Positions 1-7,560 of a DNA stretch of 52,903 nt are shown here, one piece after another. The stretch covers positions 1-52,903 of the forward strand of contig JAISAH010000060.1 in NCBI GenBank assembly GCA_031266805.1, written 5' to 3'. The first letter of the stretch is position 1. The number at the start of each line of letters is the position of its first letter. The notes beneath the pieces were generated by a model that saw nothing but the letters and a program-made list of their open reading frames with translations, made no database searches and had not been told where the DNA came from. This stretch comes from Gracilibacteraceae bacterium. GTDB lineage: Bacteria > Bacillota > Desulfitobacteriia > Desulfitobacteriales > Syntrophobotulaceae. The position numbers were made by a program, and so were the translations under genes.

Positions 1-2
1 AA

Positions 3-140
3 AAACTAAAACGCACCTTGAAGGAAGGTCGAGTGGTGCGGAATCCTTTCGCCAAATTTTACAATGAAGGGGCTTCTGTGACAATCATCAAGGATATGGA
101 AGAACCCGGCATTACCGCGCCACTGAGACAATTGAGATAG
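3..140 (+). CDS. C-terminal end of an unidentified protein (partial)
   Basis: An open frame runs in from the left edge and stops at a TAG, giving 45 residues that include the stretch VVRNPFAKFYNEGASVTII. The composition looks protein-like, with a balanced charge and hydrophobic pattern, but I recognise no family. The start lies outside the window, so length and function cannot be judged. Its last 28 bases overlap the end of a possible small gene on the opposite strand, so at least one of the two may not be real. Confidence 0.35.
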   Translation, partial: KLKRTLKEGRVVRNPFAKFYNEGASVTIIKDMEEPGITAPLRQLR

Positions 141-262
141 ACTTCTGTGTTAACGCTTTGACCAGCGCCGCCAGAAGAAAAACCACCGCCATCGCGCCCA
201 GCAAAAGCAAAGCAAAACAAATGGCGGCCGTCTTACAAAAAAATCCGGCTCTGTTTTTTCAT
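113..262 (-). pseudogene. Possible small single-span membrane protein, frameshifted near its start
   Basis: On the minus strand an ATG sits five bases after an AGGAGG ribosome binding site, but its frame stops after nine codons. Moving by one base, at a run of six A or at a run of seven T just after the start, opens a frame of about 49 residues. That frame contains a strongly hydrophobic segment (AAICFALLLLGAMAVVFLL) and a short polar tail, the look of a small one-helix membrane protein. This is either a decayed gene, a homopolymer sequencing error, or chance. No family is recognised. Confidence 0.3.
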
Positions 263-336
263 GCCGCCCTCCTTATTTTTACATAAATTCACGGGGAGAG
301 ACCGCGGCAAACATGCGAAAAGAGCCTGAAAACAAC

Positions 337-365
337 TTGAATTACGGGGCTGTCCAAGTTATACT
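337..365 (+). promoter_or_regulatory. Sigma-A promoter of the coiled-coil/FHA/radical SAM/AAA+ cassette
   Basis: TTGAAT and TATACT are separated by exactly 17 bases and lie about 60 bases before the first start codon of the cassette. Nothing else in the 285-base gap before that gene looks like a regulatory element, apart from the ribosome binding site of the possible minus-strand small gene. Confidence 0.65.
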
Positions 366-425
366 GTAACCGTTAGCTCCAGCTATACCGGGTTAGTTTT
401 CAGACACCCTAAGGGGGCGGAAAAA

Positions 426-1619
426 ATGAGCGGTCCTAAAGTATCCGTATATGAAATCTCCGCCGAGCAGCGGCGTAATTTACAGGCCCAGCTGCACTGC
501 TCGCAGCAGAGCCTTGTTTGCCGTGAAGAAATAAAGGAGGCGGCCCGGTATCTGAACGGGGTCGGCGGCCAGATACAATCATTGCTCTCGATTTTTGAGC
601 TCGCTAATCGGCGGACAAACGACTGCTCGGCGGAGATTTCCATATTGACCGGTTATCAGAGCGCTTTGCCGCGGGAGAGTCAGTTGTTTTTGCGGGAGCT
701 GGCCGGGATACTGGTACTGCAAACGGACAAGTTCACCCCGTCCGAGACTGAACTGGCCAAGCGAAAGGAGACTCTGGCCAAGCTTCAAGCCTTGCGGAAC
801 AAGGCCGCCGCCAAACATCGGGAAATAGAAACGGCGTTGCCGTCTATGGAAAAAAAAGCCAAACAGGGGGCGGCGGCCGTCAAAGGCGCAATCGCTGACG
901 ACGTCGCCGGGGTTCGATCTTTCTTTGTCCGGCCGCCAGAAGCAGAAGACGAAAACTTCGCGGCGGACAAAAAGAAAGTGGAGGAGCTCATCGGCGAGGT
1001 CCTTGCCGCAGCGGCCGCCGCGAAAAGGATAAACACCAAAGAACAGCTTCAGACATTCCAGGCCGTGACCGTCCGTCCGCTGCAAAACCGGATCGAAGCC
1101 GCTGCTATGCGGAAGCGATACGACCTCGTGGCCCAGACTGAGCAAGCGTATATCAGTGACTGCGTAAACGAGGTCATGGCGGAGATGGGATATGACGTTA
1201 TCGGCAGCCGCACTGTGGTCAAGAGAAGCGGGAAACGGTTCCGAAACGCGCTTTTTTCCTACGGCGACGGAACGGCCATCAATATCACCTATGATCCCTC
1301 CGGGCAGATCGCCGTGGAACTCGGCGGGATCGACCGAACCGACCGAATACCGACCGCGGAAGAAGCGGAGGCTTTGCATGAGGATATGGAGTCATTTTGC
1401 TCTGATTTCCAAAATTTTGAAAAACGGCTCCAGGCCAAGGGCGTGATGATGAAATCCCGCGTGTCCCTGGCTCCTCCCGCGGCGGAATACGCTGCGATCA
1501 TAAACCTGACCGACTACACGGTAACGGCGGCCGCGCCGGTACAGGAGATCGCCGTTACCGGGAAACGCTCAAAAACGGCAAAAAAGCGCGCGATGCTAAA
1601 TGAAAAGGAGGGCGACTGA
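426..1619 (+). CDS. Coiled-coil protein with MSGPK N-terminus, first gene of a four-gene cassette
   Basis: This 397-residue protein opens with MSGPKVSVYEIS, a short block followed by a long helical, Lys/Glu/Ala-rich region (about residues 10-245) likely to form coiled coils. A more globular C-terminal third (about 250-350) is mixed alpha/beta and contains the stretch FSYGDGTAINITYDPSGQIAVEL. The tail is basic (KRSKTAKKRA). There is no signal peptide or membrane span, so it should be cytoplasmic. I do not recognise a characterised family. The stop codon overlaps the next start by one base, showing translational coupling with the FHA protein. A structural or scaffold role in a complex with the downstream AAA+ protein is inference only. 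Confidence 0.75.
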   Translation: MSGPKVSVYEISAEQRRNLQAQLHCSQQSLVCREEIKEAARYLNGVGGQIQSLLSIFELANRRTNDCSAEISILTGYQSALPRESQLFLRELAGILVLQTDKFTPSETELAKRKETLAKLQALRNKAAAKHREIETALPSMEKKAKQGAAAVKGAIADDVAGVRSFFVRPPEAEDENFAADKKKVEELIGEVLAAAAAAKRINTKEQLQTFQAVTVRPLQNRIEAAAMRKRYDLVAQTEQAYISDCVNEVMAEMGYDVIGSRTVVKRSGKRFRNALFSYGDGTAINITYDPSGQIAVELGGIDRTDRIPTAEEAEALHEDMESFCSDFQNFEKRLQAKGVMMKSRVSLAPPAAEYAAIINLTDYTVTAAAPVQEIAVTGKRSKTAKKRAMLNEKEGD

Positions 1620-2248
1620 TGGTGCTTAACAAATTCAAGGTATGCCCCGCCTGCGGCGAACATAATCCCCTCGCCTTACTGGAATGCAAAAAATGCGAGA
1701 CCGACCTTACCGGGGTCAAGGTCGTCGACGAGGCGCTGCTGGCCGCCCAGAGCGCCGCGCCGCGGAGCGCCGGCCCGCCCTCAGGCGAGCGCTTTCTGAT
1801 AAGGCTGTGTGACTGCGGCGCGGAAAATCCGCCGCAGGCGCGAAAGTGCGTCTCCTGCGGCGAGGATATATCCGACGTCCGGGCGGCGGAGAGCAGAGCT
1901 GGCCGCGCAGATCCCCCGGCGTCCGCTCTGCTGCGTTCTTTCGACGGAAGCTTTTCTTATGCGATCACAAAACCCGTGACGGTAATCGGGCGCGAAGGGG
2001 AAATGAGCGATTATCTCCAAGAAAAGACTTATGTCAGCCGCAAACACGCCAAGGTGATCATAGCCAACGGAGAGGTCTATATGGAAGACGTCAGCGGCAC
2101 GAACCACACTTTTGTCAACAACGCGCCGATTCCCGCCGGCTCGCCCACTCGGCTGAAAAACGGCGACGAGGTGGGCCTGGGCGGAAAGCTGGTCAACGGC
2201 GAAAGACAAACGCAGGCGGCGTATTTCGTAATTGAGGCGCCCGCGTGA
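1619..2248 (+). CDS. Double zinc-ribbon FHA-domain protein
   Basis: The 209-residue protein begins with two short zinc ribbons, CPACGEHNPLALLECKKC (about residues 9-26) and CDCGAENPPQARKCVSCG (about 64-81), and ends with a forkhead-associated (FHA) domain (about 105-207). The FHA hallmarks are visible: a GRE turn after the first strands, the SRKHAK motif, and a later GTNHTFVNN that replaces the usual NGT-type loop. FHA domains bind phosphothreonine, so this protein probably recognises a phosphorylated partner. No kinase is encoded nearby. The start ATG overlaps the upstream stop and has an AGGAGG site; its own end overlaps the radical SAM gene by four bases. Confidence 0.85.
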   Translation: MVLNKFKVCPACGEHNPLALLECKKCETDLTGVKVVDEALLAAQSAAPRSAGPPSGERFLIRLCDCGAENPPQARKCVSCGEDISDVRAAESRAGRADPPASALLRSFDGSFSYAITKPVTVIGREGEMSDYLQEKTYVSRKHAKVIIANGEVYMEDVSGTNHTFVNNAPIPAGSPTRLKNGDEVGLGGKLVNGERQTQAAYFVIEAPA

Positions 2249-2844
2249 ATATTGCAAGGATCTTATATCCGGTAAAGACGCTTGGGCCGGGAAACCGCGT
2301 GGGCATATGGGTTTGCGGCTGCCCGCGCCGATGCCGCGGCTGCGCTAATCCCGAGCTGTGGGAGCGGCGGCCGGAATTTGAAATCACCGTAGACCGATTG
2401 CGGGAAGTGATCTCCGGCATCGCCGCGGGGCGTCAGATCGACGGGTTCACCGTTTCCGGCGGCGAACCCATGGCTCAGCCCGAAGACCTCGGGGCGCTGG
2501 TCCGCTATTTGGGAACGGTCAGTGAGGACATCCTTGTTTATTCCGGATTCGAATACGGCGAACTGATGAAACAAGACTCGGAGATCATTCGAAGCGTTTT
2601 GACTTCGATTGCCGTATTGATTGACGGGCGGTACGTCGAAAAACTGAATAAGGATATCATACTTAGAGGTTCGGAAAATCAAAACGTTATTATCCTCAAC
2701 GAGCGGTTCAGAGCAAAATATGAAAACTATCTGGAGATTACGCGCAATCAAATACAGAATTTTACGACTGCGGACGGCGTCGTCTCGGTTGGAATACACA
2801 ATAAAGACTTTAAAAGCAAAATAAGATCGAAAATTAGGGGGTAA
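2245..2844 (+). CDS. NrdG-like radical SAM enzyme (4Fe-4S single-cluster type)
   Basis: A 199-residue protein that starts at a GTG overlapping the previous stop and preceded by GAGG. Residues about 29-36 carry the radical SAM cluster motif CPRRCRGC (CX3CX2C), and a GGEP motif that contacts S-adenosylmethionine follows near residue 73. Size and layout match activating enzymes of the anaerobic ribonucleotide reductase type, which make a glycyl radical on a partner protein. No glycyl-radical enzyme or nrdD is present in the window, and the gene sits inside an FHA/AAA+ cassette, so the substrate is probably something else. The role as a protein modifier is inference. Confidence 0.8.
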   Translation: MNIARILYPVKTLGPGNRVGIWVCGCPRRCRGCANPELWERRPEFEITVDRLREVISGIAAGRQIDGFTVSGGEPMAQPEDLGALVRYLGTVSEDILVYSGFEYGELMKQDSEIIRSVLTSIAVLIDGRYVEKLNKDIILRGSENQNVIILNERFRAKYENYLEITRNQIQNFTTADGVVSVGIHNKDFKSKIRSKIRG

Positions 2845-2850
2845 TTGAAA

Positions 2851-4731
2851 ATGACTGATTACATTCCAAAATGGCACCGCGAACTTGGCATCTTCAGCAA
2901 GATCAAACCGCTGATCATTGTGGAGGGCAACGTCCTCGACGTCTACCAATATCCGGCGGAAGGGGAGATTTCCAAAGGCAGCGTCCTTCGCCTGCCGGAG
3001 TATCTCCACTACTATTTTAAGGATATGGGATATCAAATCGTCGCCTTCTTTGACAGTCTGCAGGGCTTCTACAATACTTGCGGCGGCGGCAATATCGAAG
3101 CGTTCGCCAAACTGACAGACGCGAAACTCGATGGCGGCTATATCCGGGCGGAGTTCGGGGGCAGGAGCAATTCGGCGTCGGCGGCGTCGATCGTTAGGAG
3201 GGCGGTCAGCCAAAACGCGAGCGCGACGGCTGTCGTCATGTCGCTGGCCTCGCGTTACATCACCTCTCCGGACAATTTGGCGCAAGCGGAACTGGATAGT
3301 TTTACCAATCTTCTGCTCGCTTCGTTGGAGGGGAAAGACGTTCGCGCGGACAGCGGGATGCTCAAGAACATCGTGGTAATGATCGTCAACAAGCTGAACG
3401 ACGTCCCTGTTTGGTTTTACCATGACAATCCGAATGTCAGAACGATCCTGTTAGGGGCGCCGTCCCGCGAAGAACGGGAGCTGTTGGTCAAAGGCGAGAA
3501 TTTCCCCAGTTTTTTTGCGTCAGACGTCTATGAATCCGAGATCGGTTACTATAACGAGCATCCCGATGAACTCGACAAGGTGCAGGATAAATTCGTCGGG
3601 CTGACCGAAGGCTTTTGCTTTACCGAAATCAACGGTTTGCGACGGCTCTGCAAAAACGAGCGCTTCAGTATTCGGCAGATGCCGTCGGTGATCGATTTGT
3701 ACAAATACGGCATCAGGGAGAATCCGTGGGATAAATTGGATGAGAAGGAGCTGGCGACAGCGCACGACGACTTCAAAAAGAGAGTCAAAGGGCAGGACTA
3801 CGCGATAGTCAAGACGCTGGACGTCGTTAAGCGCGCCGTTACGGGCATGTCCGGCCTTCAACATTCTTCCCACACCAAACCCAAGGGCATATTGTTCTTT
3901 GCCGGTCCCACCGGCACCGGTAAAACAGAAACGGCTAAAACCCTCGCCGAAAAACTGTTCGGCGACGAAAGCCGCTGCATTCGCTTCGATATGAGCGAGT
4001 ACGGGCAAAGCCACAGCGACCAGAAATTACTCGGGGCGCCTCCGGGATATGTGGGATATGAAGCCGGCGGACAACTGACCAACGCCGTTAAGCAGAATCC
4101 TTTCTCCATCCTGTTGTTTGATGAAATAGAAAAAGCGCATCCGTCCATCTTCGATAAGTTCCTGCAAATACTTGAAGACGGCCGCATGACCGACGGGCAA
4201 GGCAATACGGTGTATTTCTCGGAGTGTATTATCATCTTTACGAGCAATCTGGGAATTTTCACCCGTAGCGACGCGGGGATCCGCGAGGCCAATGTGACGG
4301 AAAAGATGGAATACAGTGAAGTTCAGGCCAAAGTGCGCCTGGCCATAGAAAACTACTTCAAGCTGGAGCTTGGGCGGCCGGAGATCCTTAACCGCATCGG
4401 GGAAAACATCGTCGTCTTTGACTTCATCCGCCCGGCGGTGGCCGCGACTATTCTCGACGCGCAGATAGAGAAAATCATCAGTAATCTTTCGGGCGAGAAG
4501 CGGATAGAACTGACGATCAGCGAAAAAGCGCGGGCCGTTTTGCTGGAAAAATCATTGGGCAACCTTGCCAACGGGGCGCGCGGGATCGGCAATATAGTGG
4601 AAAGCCTGCTGATAAACCCGCTGTCGCGCTACCTCTTTGACAATGCCATTAAAAGCGACGAGCAAATTAGAATTAATTCTATTGACGCGAACAATATGCC
4701 TTTTTCGCTCAATTGTACAAGGGAAAAATAA
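2851..4731 (+). CDS. ClpB/ClpA-type AAA+ ATPase with a degenerate first AAA module
   Basis: The ATG at 2851 follows a GGGGG ribosome binding site by seven bases and is preferred over a TTG six bases earlier; it gives 626 residues. The C-terminal half is a typical second Clp/Hsp100 module: Walker A GPTGTGKT (352-359), pore-loop GYVGYE, Walker B LLFDEIEKAH (D424, E425), sensor 1 IFTSN and a C-terminal small domain. The N-terminal half (about 20-300) has AAA-like spacing, but the P-loop position reads VEGNVLDVY, so it should not hydrolyse ATP. There is no ClpP-docking loop that I can identify, so a remodelling rather than degradative role is likely. It is the last gene of the cassette. Confidence 0.85.
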   Translation: MTDYIPKWHRELGIFSKIKPLIIVEGNVLDVYQYPAEGEISKGSVLRLPEYLHYYFKDMGYQIVAFFDSLQGFYNTCGGGNIEAFAKLTDAKLDGGYIRAEFGGRSNSASAASIVRRAVSQNASATAVVMSLASRYITSPDNLAQAELDSFTNLLLASLEGKDVRADSGMLKNIVVMIVNKLNDVPVWFYHDNPNVRTILLGAPSREERELLVKGENFPSFFASDVYESEIGYYNEHPDELDKVQDKFVGLTEGFCFTEINGLRRLCKNERFSIRQMPSVIDLYKYGIRENPWDKLDEKELATAHDDFKKRVKGQDYAIVKTLDVVKRAVTGMSGLQHSSHTKPKGILFFAGPTGTGKTETAKTLAEKLFGDESRCIRFDMSEYGQSHSDQKLLGAPPGYVGYEAGGQLTNAVKQNPFSILLFDEIEKAHPSIFDKFLQILEDGRMTDGQGNTVYFSECIIIFTSNLGIFTRSDAGIREANVTEKMEYSEVQAKVRLAIENYFKLELGRPEILNRIGENIVVFDFIRPAVAATILDAQIEKIISNLSGEKRIELTISEKARAVLLEKSLGNLANGARGIGNIVESLLINPLSRYLFDNAIKSDEQIRINSIDANNMPFSLNCTREK

Positions 4732-4739
4732 TCCTTCGC

Positions 4740-4759
4740 GCGAGCAACTCGTTTTTATT
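4740..4759 (+). terminator. Weak intrinsic terminator after the four-gene cassette
   Basis: A short stem CGAG/CTCG with a three-base loop, extendable by one wobble pair, is followed by TTTTTATT. It lies just after the AAA+ stop codon. The stem is short, so termination may be partial. The rest of the gap up to about 4925 is AT-rich and I see no gene or riboswitch in it. Confidence 0.4.
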
Positions 4760-4925
4760 GTCGGGCTTCCGATCCTTGACGCAATAATTTCTTCTATATG
4801 TTGATAAAAAGTACGATAAATATTACAGGCGATAATTGCGTCAACTGACCAGTTATTTAACGTATATACCCATAATTTGTAACTAAGCATCCCGTCGCCC
4901 ATGCCCGCGCCGTGCCCGGCGCGTG

Positions 4926-4954
4926 TTGACAAACGGCGTCCAGAGAGTTATAAT
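4926..4954 (+). promoter_or_regulatory. Perfect consensus sigma-A promoter for the thiamine-binding protein gene
   Basis: TTGACA, a 17-base spacer and TATAAT match the consensus in all twelve positions. The expected transcription start is about 30 bases before the ATG, leaving a short leader that contains GGAGGG. Confidence 0.85.
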
Positions 4955-4991
4955 GCACATATCGCCGATGTTCGGCAACGGAGGGATATCT

Positions 4992-5294
4992 ATGGCAATC
5001 GTCGCAGTCAATATGGTTCCTTTAGGCAAAGGCACGAGCGTCAGCCGGTATGTGGCTGCCGCCGAGAGAGCCGTCGTGGGCCGCCCCGGCGTCAAACGCG
5101 ATCTAGGCCCTATGTTTACAACGCTGGAGGGCGATTTGGACGAAGTACTCGGCGCTGTCCGCGATATGCAGGAAGCTGTTTTTGCCGAAGGAGTGGAACG
5201 TCTTATTACCACAATAAAAATTGATGACCGCCGGGATAAAAAAGCTTCAATGGAAGATAAGCTGGCTTCTGTCAACAGCAAAATGGAAACGTGA
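4992..5294 (+). CDS. MTH1187-family thiamine-binding protein (DUF77)
   Basis: This 100-residue protein begins MAIVAVNMVPLGKGTSVSRY and keeps the ferredoxin-like beta-alpha-beta pattern and the GPMFTTLEGD stretch typical of the MTH1187/YkoF thiamine-binding group. Members of this family bind thiamine or a related ligand and form tetramers; the physiological role is poorly defined. The ATG is chosen because it follows GGAGGG, while the open frame extends upstream only through the promoter. There is no TPP riboswitch signature in the leader. The stop overlaps the next gene's GTG by four bases. Confidence 0.85.
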   Translation: MAIVAVNMVPLGKGTSVSRYVAAAERAVVGRPGVKRDLGPMFTTLEGDLDEVLGAVRDMQEAVFAEGVERLITTIKIDDRRDKKASMEDKLASVNSKMET

Positions 5295-6190
5295 ACGGTT
5301 TGGGGAAAGGCGATGGGGACGCCGGTCAGGGTGATTCCGGCAAGGATGCTGTCATGAAAAACCGATGGGGATGGGCGGCTGTTTTTTTACTTCTGCTCCT
5401 GTCACTGGTGTTCCAGATCTTCACCTGGATATATGTGCGGGAAATCAGGGAAGCCTCTCCGGCTCCGAGCAACCGCGCGTTATTGGAAGATCTGCAAACG
5501 GAACTGGCGGAAATGAATCAGACTTTAAACAGTTTGGCGCGGGAACAGCGCTGGTTGCAGGATTGTGTTTTTTTGCTGGATAAGGACAATTCGCGGCAGG
5601 AAAACATGGCGGTCAAAGCGGATGTCGTTTTCAGCCGCCTGAGCGAAGCGGAAACGCCGTTCATTCTGTACCGCCCCAAGGGAGAAACCGAATGGGTGGA
5701 AGAAGAACTGCGGCTCACGCAGGGTCTGGAATATACCACGCGTATTTTGCTGTCGCCCTATTATGAGTATGAATATATGATGACCGCGCGCGGCGCGATG
5801 GAGATTTCCAGCGATACGGCGCTGATTCCTTATAACGTGTACGGTCTGCCGCGCTGGAGTACGGACTTGAAAGTCGCTTTTGCCAGCGGTTCCAACGCCG
5901 TGGATTTTACGATTTTCGTCTTGGTCAGTCAAAACGCGCCGCTGCCGGAAATGCGGCCGGTCGGCGTGAAGCTCCGCGTGGAGAGCGAGGGTCTGGAGCC
6001 TGAATCGGTCAGTTTTACCGAAGACCGCAACGCGGCCGGCGCCTGGAGTACCACTTGGGCTTTGGCGGACGTTTCCGTCGTGAACGACATATCGGTTTTT
6101 ATTGACGTCACATATGAAAACGGGCTGACGCGCAGCGAACCGTTCGAACTGCTGAAAGACCGCGTGCGCTATGAAAGCAGCCGCACGTAA
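5291..6190 (+). CDS. Membrane-anchored protein of unknown function
   Basis: The 299-residue protein has a short Gly/Asp-rich cytoplasmic head, one transmembrane helix (about residues 28-49, WAAVFLLLLLSLVFQIFTWI), a coiled-coil stretch (about 60-95) and a beta-rich extracytoplasmic domain to the end. I recognise no family. The GTG start overlaps the upstream stop (GTGA), suggesting coupling, but an internal ATG at 5354 preceded by AAGGA is a reasonable alternative that would remove the polar head. The beta-rich part resembles surface or envelope sensor domains only in a general way. Confidence 0.75.
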   Translation: MNGLGKGDGDAGQGDSGKDAVMKNRWGWAAVFLLLLLSLVFQIFTWIYVREIREASPAPSNRALLEDLQTELAEMNQTLNSLAREQRWLQDCVFLLDKDNSRQENMAVKADVVFSRLSEAETPFILYRPKGETEWVEEELRLTQGLEYTTRILLSPYYEYEYMMTARGAMEISSDTALIPYNVYGLPRWSTDLKVAFASGSNAVDFTIFVLVSQNAPLPEMRPVGVKLRVESEGLEPESVSFTEDRNAAGAWSTTWALADVSVVNDISVFIDVTYENGLTRSEPFELLKDRVRYESSRT

Positions 6191-6214
6191 AACAGCGCGG
6201 AAAGGGCGGATATT

Positions 6215-7273
6215 ATGCCTGATGTCAGTGTCAGCGTGATCATGCCGGTGTATAACGCCGGCGTTTTTCTTGACCGCGCCGTGCGAAGCGTACTAGCTCA
6301 AACATTGGATGATTTGGAGCTTATTCTCATAGACGACGGTTCCACTGACGTATCGCCCGCTCGCTGCGATTTCTGGGCCGCCAATGACAAGCGGGTGCGC
6401 GTTCTGCACCGGGAGCATGGCGGGCCGGGGAGGGCGCGCAACGCCGGGGTAGCCGCCGCCGGCGGAAAATATATCGGTTTTGCCGACAGCGACGATTACG
6501 CGCTGCCGGAATTATACCGCGTTCTGTACGCCGCGGCGGCGGGAGAAAATCTGCCGGCGGTCAAATGCGGCGCTTTTATTTTGCCTGAGGCTTCTTTTGT
6601 TTCGCCCGGCCCGGGCAGCGAGGAAGAAACCCTCCGCCGCTGGCCGAGATCCCTGAGCGGGCAGTACCGCTACGCGGCCCAGGATATCGCCGGGCCGGAG
6701 ATCTTACGCTATTTAAGCAATAATCTGCTGGACAATTCGCTCTGGACTTTGCTGCTGCGGGAGGATATCTGCCGGGCTATCCCGTTCACCGCCCATGACC
6801 GCATGGAGGACTGTTATTATTTCATGGATCTGGCCCGGGATCTGGATGTTTTGCGGCTCTTGCCAGAGCGTCTGTACATTTACCTCACCCGCGCGGGCAG
6901 CGTCTCCCAAAGCGCGGGCGCCGCGCTGCTCCTAGAACGCGGCGCCCATGACATGGAGCTTTTTGACCGGGCGGCCGCTTCGCGCCAAACGAGTGCGATG
7001 ATGAACGCTTTCAACCGTCTGGCGCGCACGCTGACTCAGTATGGCGACAGCGGCCTTCAGCCGGCCACTCCGGAGGAATTACGGCTTTACATGGATTTGA
7101 TCGCCTTTTTCCGGCGGCATATGACTTTTTTCCGCCCCGCCCACCGCGCGCATCAGGCGGACGATCCCTTCAACATAGACTCTTTTTCTTTGCGGCAGGA
7201 AAACGGGACGGACGAAGTGCTGGATTTCGCCGCCGTGGAAAGTCTGGACTTGCTGCAAGATCCGGGGACCTAA
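6215..7273 (+). CDS. Family 2 glycosyltransferase
   Basis: A 352-residue GT-A fold glycosyltransferase. The N-terminal 110 residues show the family pattern: VSVIMPVYNAGVFLDRAVRS, then LILIDDGSTD, then GGPGRARNAG and the nucleotide-sugar metal motif in FADSDDY. The remaining part is helical and poorly conserved, as usual for acceptor-recognition regions. There is no transmembrane helix. The donor and acceptor cannot be told from sequence. It follows the membrane-anchored gene by 24 bases and converges on fixX with a five-base gap, so transcription from both sides must end inside or between these genes. Confidence 0.88.
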   Translation: MPDVSVSVIMPVYNAGVFLDRAVRSVLAQTLDDLELILIDDGSTDVSPARCDFWAANDKRVRVLHREHGGPGRARNAGVAAAGGKYIGFADSDDYALPELYRVLYAAAAGENLPAVKCGAFILPEASFVSPGPGSEEETLRRWPRSLSGQYRYAAQDIAGPEILRYLSNNLLDNSLWTLLLREDICRAIPFTAHDRMEDCYYFMDLARDLDVLRLLPERLYIYLTRAGSVSQSAGAALLLERGAHDMELFDRAAASRQTSAMMNAFNRLARTLTQYGDSGLQPATPEELRLYMDLIAFFRRHMTFFRPAHRAHQADDPFNIDSFSLRQENGTDEVLDFAAVESLDLLQDPGT

Positions 7274-7278
7274 TCCCG

Positions 7279-7560
7279 TCAGCCGTAGCGAAATTCGACG
7301 CCCATACCTCCATGGGGGAATTCCCATTTTTCCAGAACGGTTTCCCCGCCGAGCACCCGGCATGTGCCGCATTCCAGACACCCCGCGTAATCAAAGCGGC
7401 AGCCGTACTTATCGTCGAACTTGTATAATCCGGCGGGACAGGCCAGATGCAATTTATAAAACTCCGCCAGATCCGGATCGTTTTTGATAAAAATATGCGC
7501 GTTGTTTTCGTCCACGCGAAATTTATCGATCCCCAGTTTTTCCTCAACGTTCACACTCAC
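7279..7560 (-). CDS. fixX: FixX-like ferredoxin partner of FixC
   Basis: A 93-residue ferredoxin-like protein with the FixX pattern: ACPAGLY, then a second Cys in KYGCRFDY, then CLECGTC, providing the ligands of an Fe-S cluster. It starts at a GTG that overlaps the fixC stop. FixX normally works with FixC and the electron-transfer flavoproteins FixA and FixB, moving electrons from NADH or ferredoxin to the quinone pool or a reductase. No fixA or fixB is in the window, so the ETF partner must be encoded elsewhere or be different. Confidence 0.88.
   Translation of the reverse strand: MSVNVEEKLGIDKFRVDENNAHIFIKNDPDLAEFYKLHLACPAGLYKFDDKYGCRFDYAGCLECGTCRVLGGETVLEKWEFPHGGMGVEFRYG

Noticed and set aside
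4760-4925. TPP riboswitch upstream of the thiamine-binding protein gene
   Set aside because: The conserved CUGAGA and ACCUGAU elements are absent, and the promoter lies downstream of most of this region.
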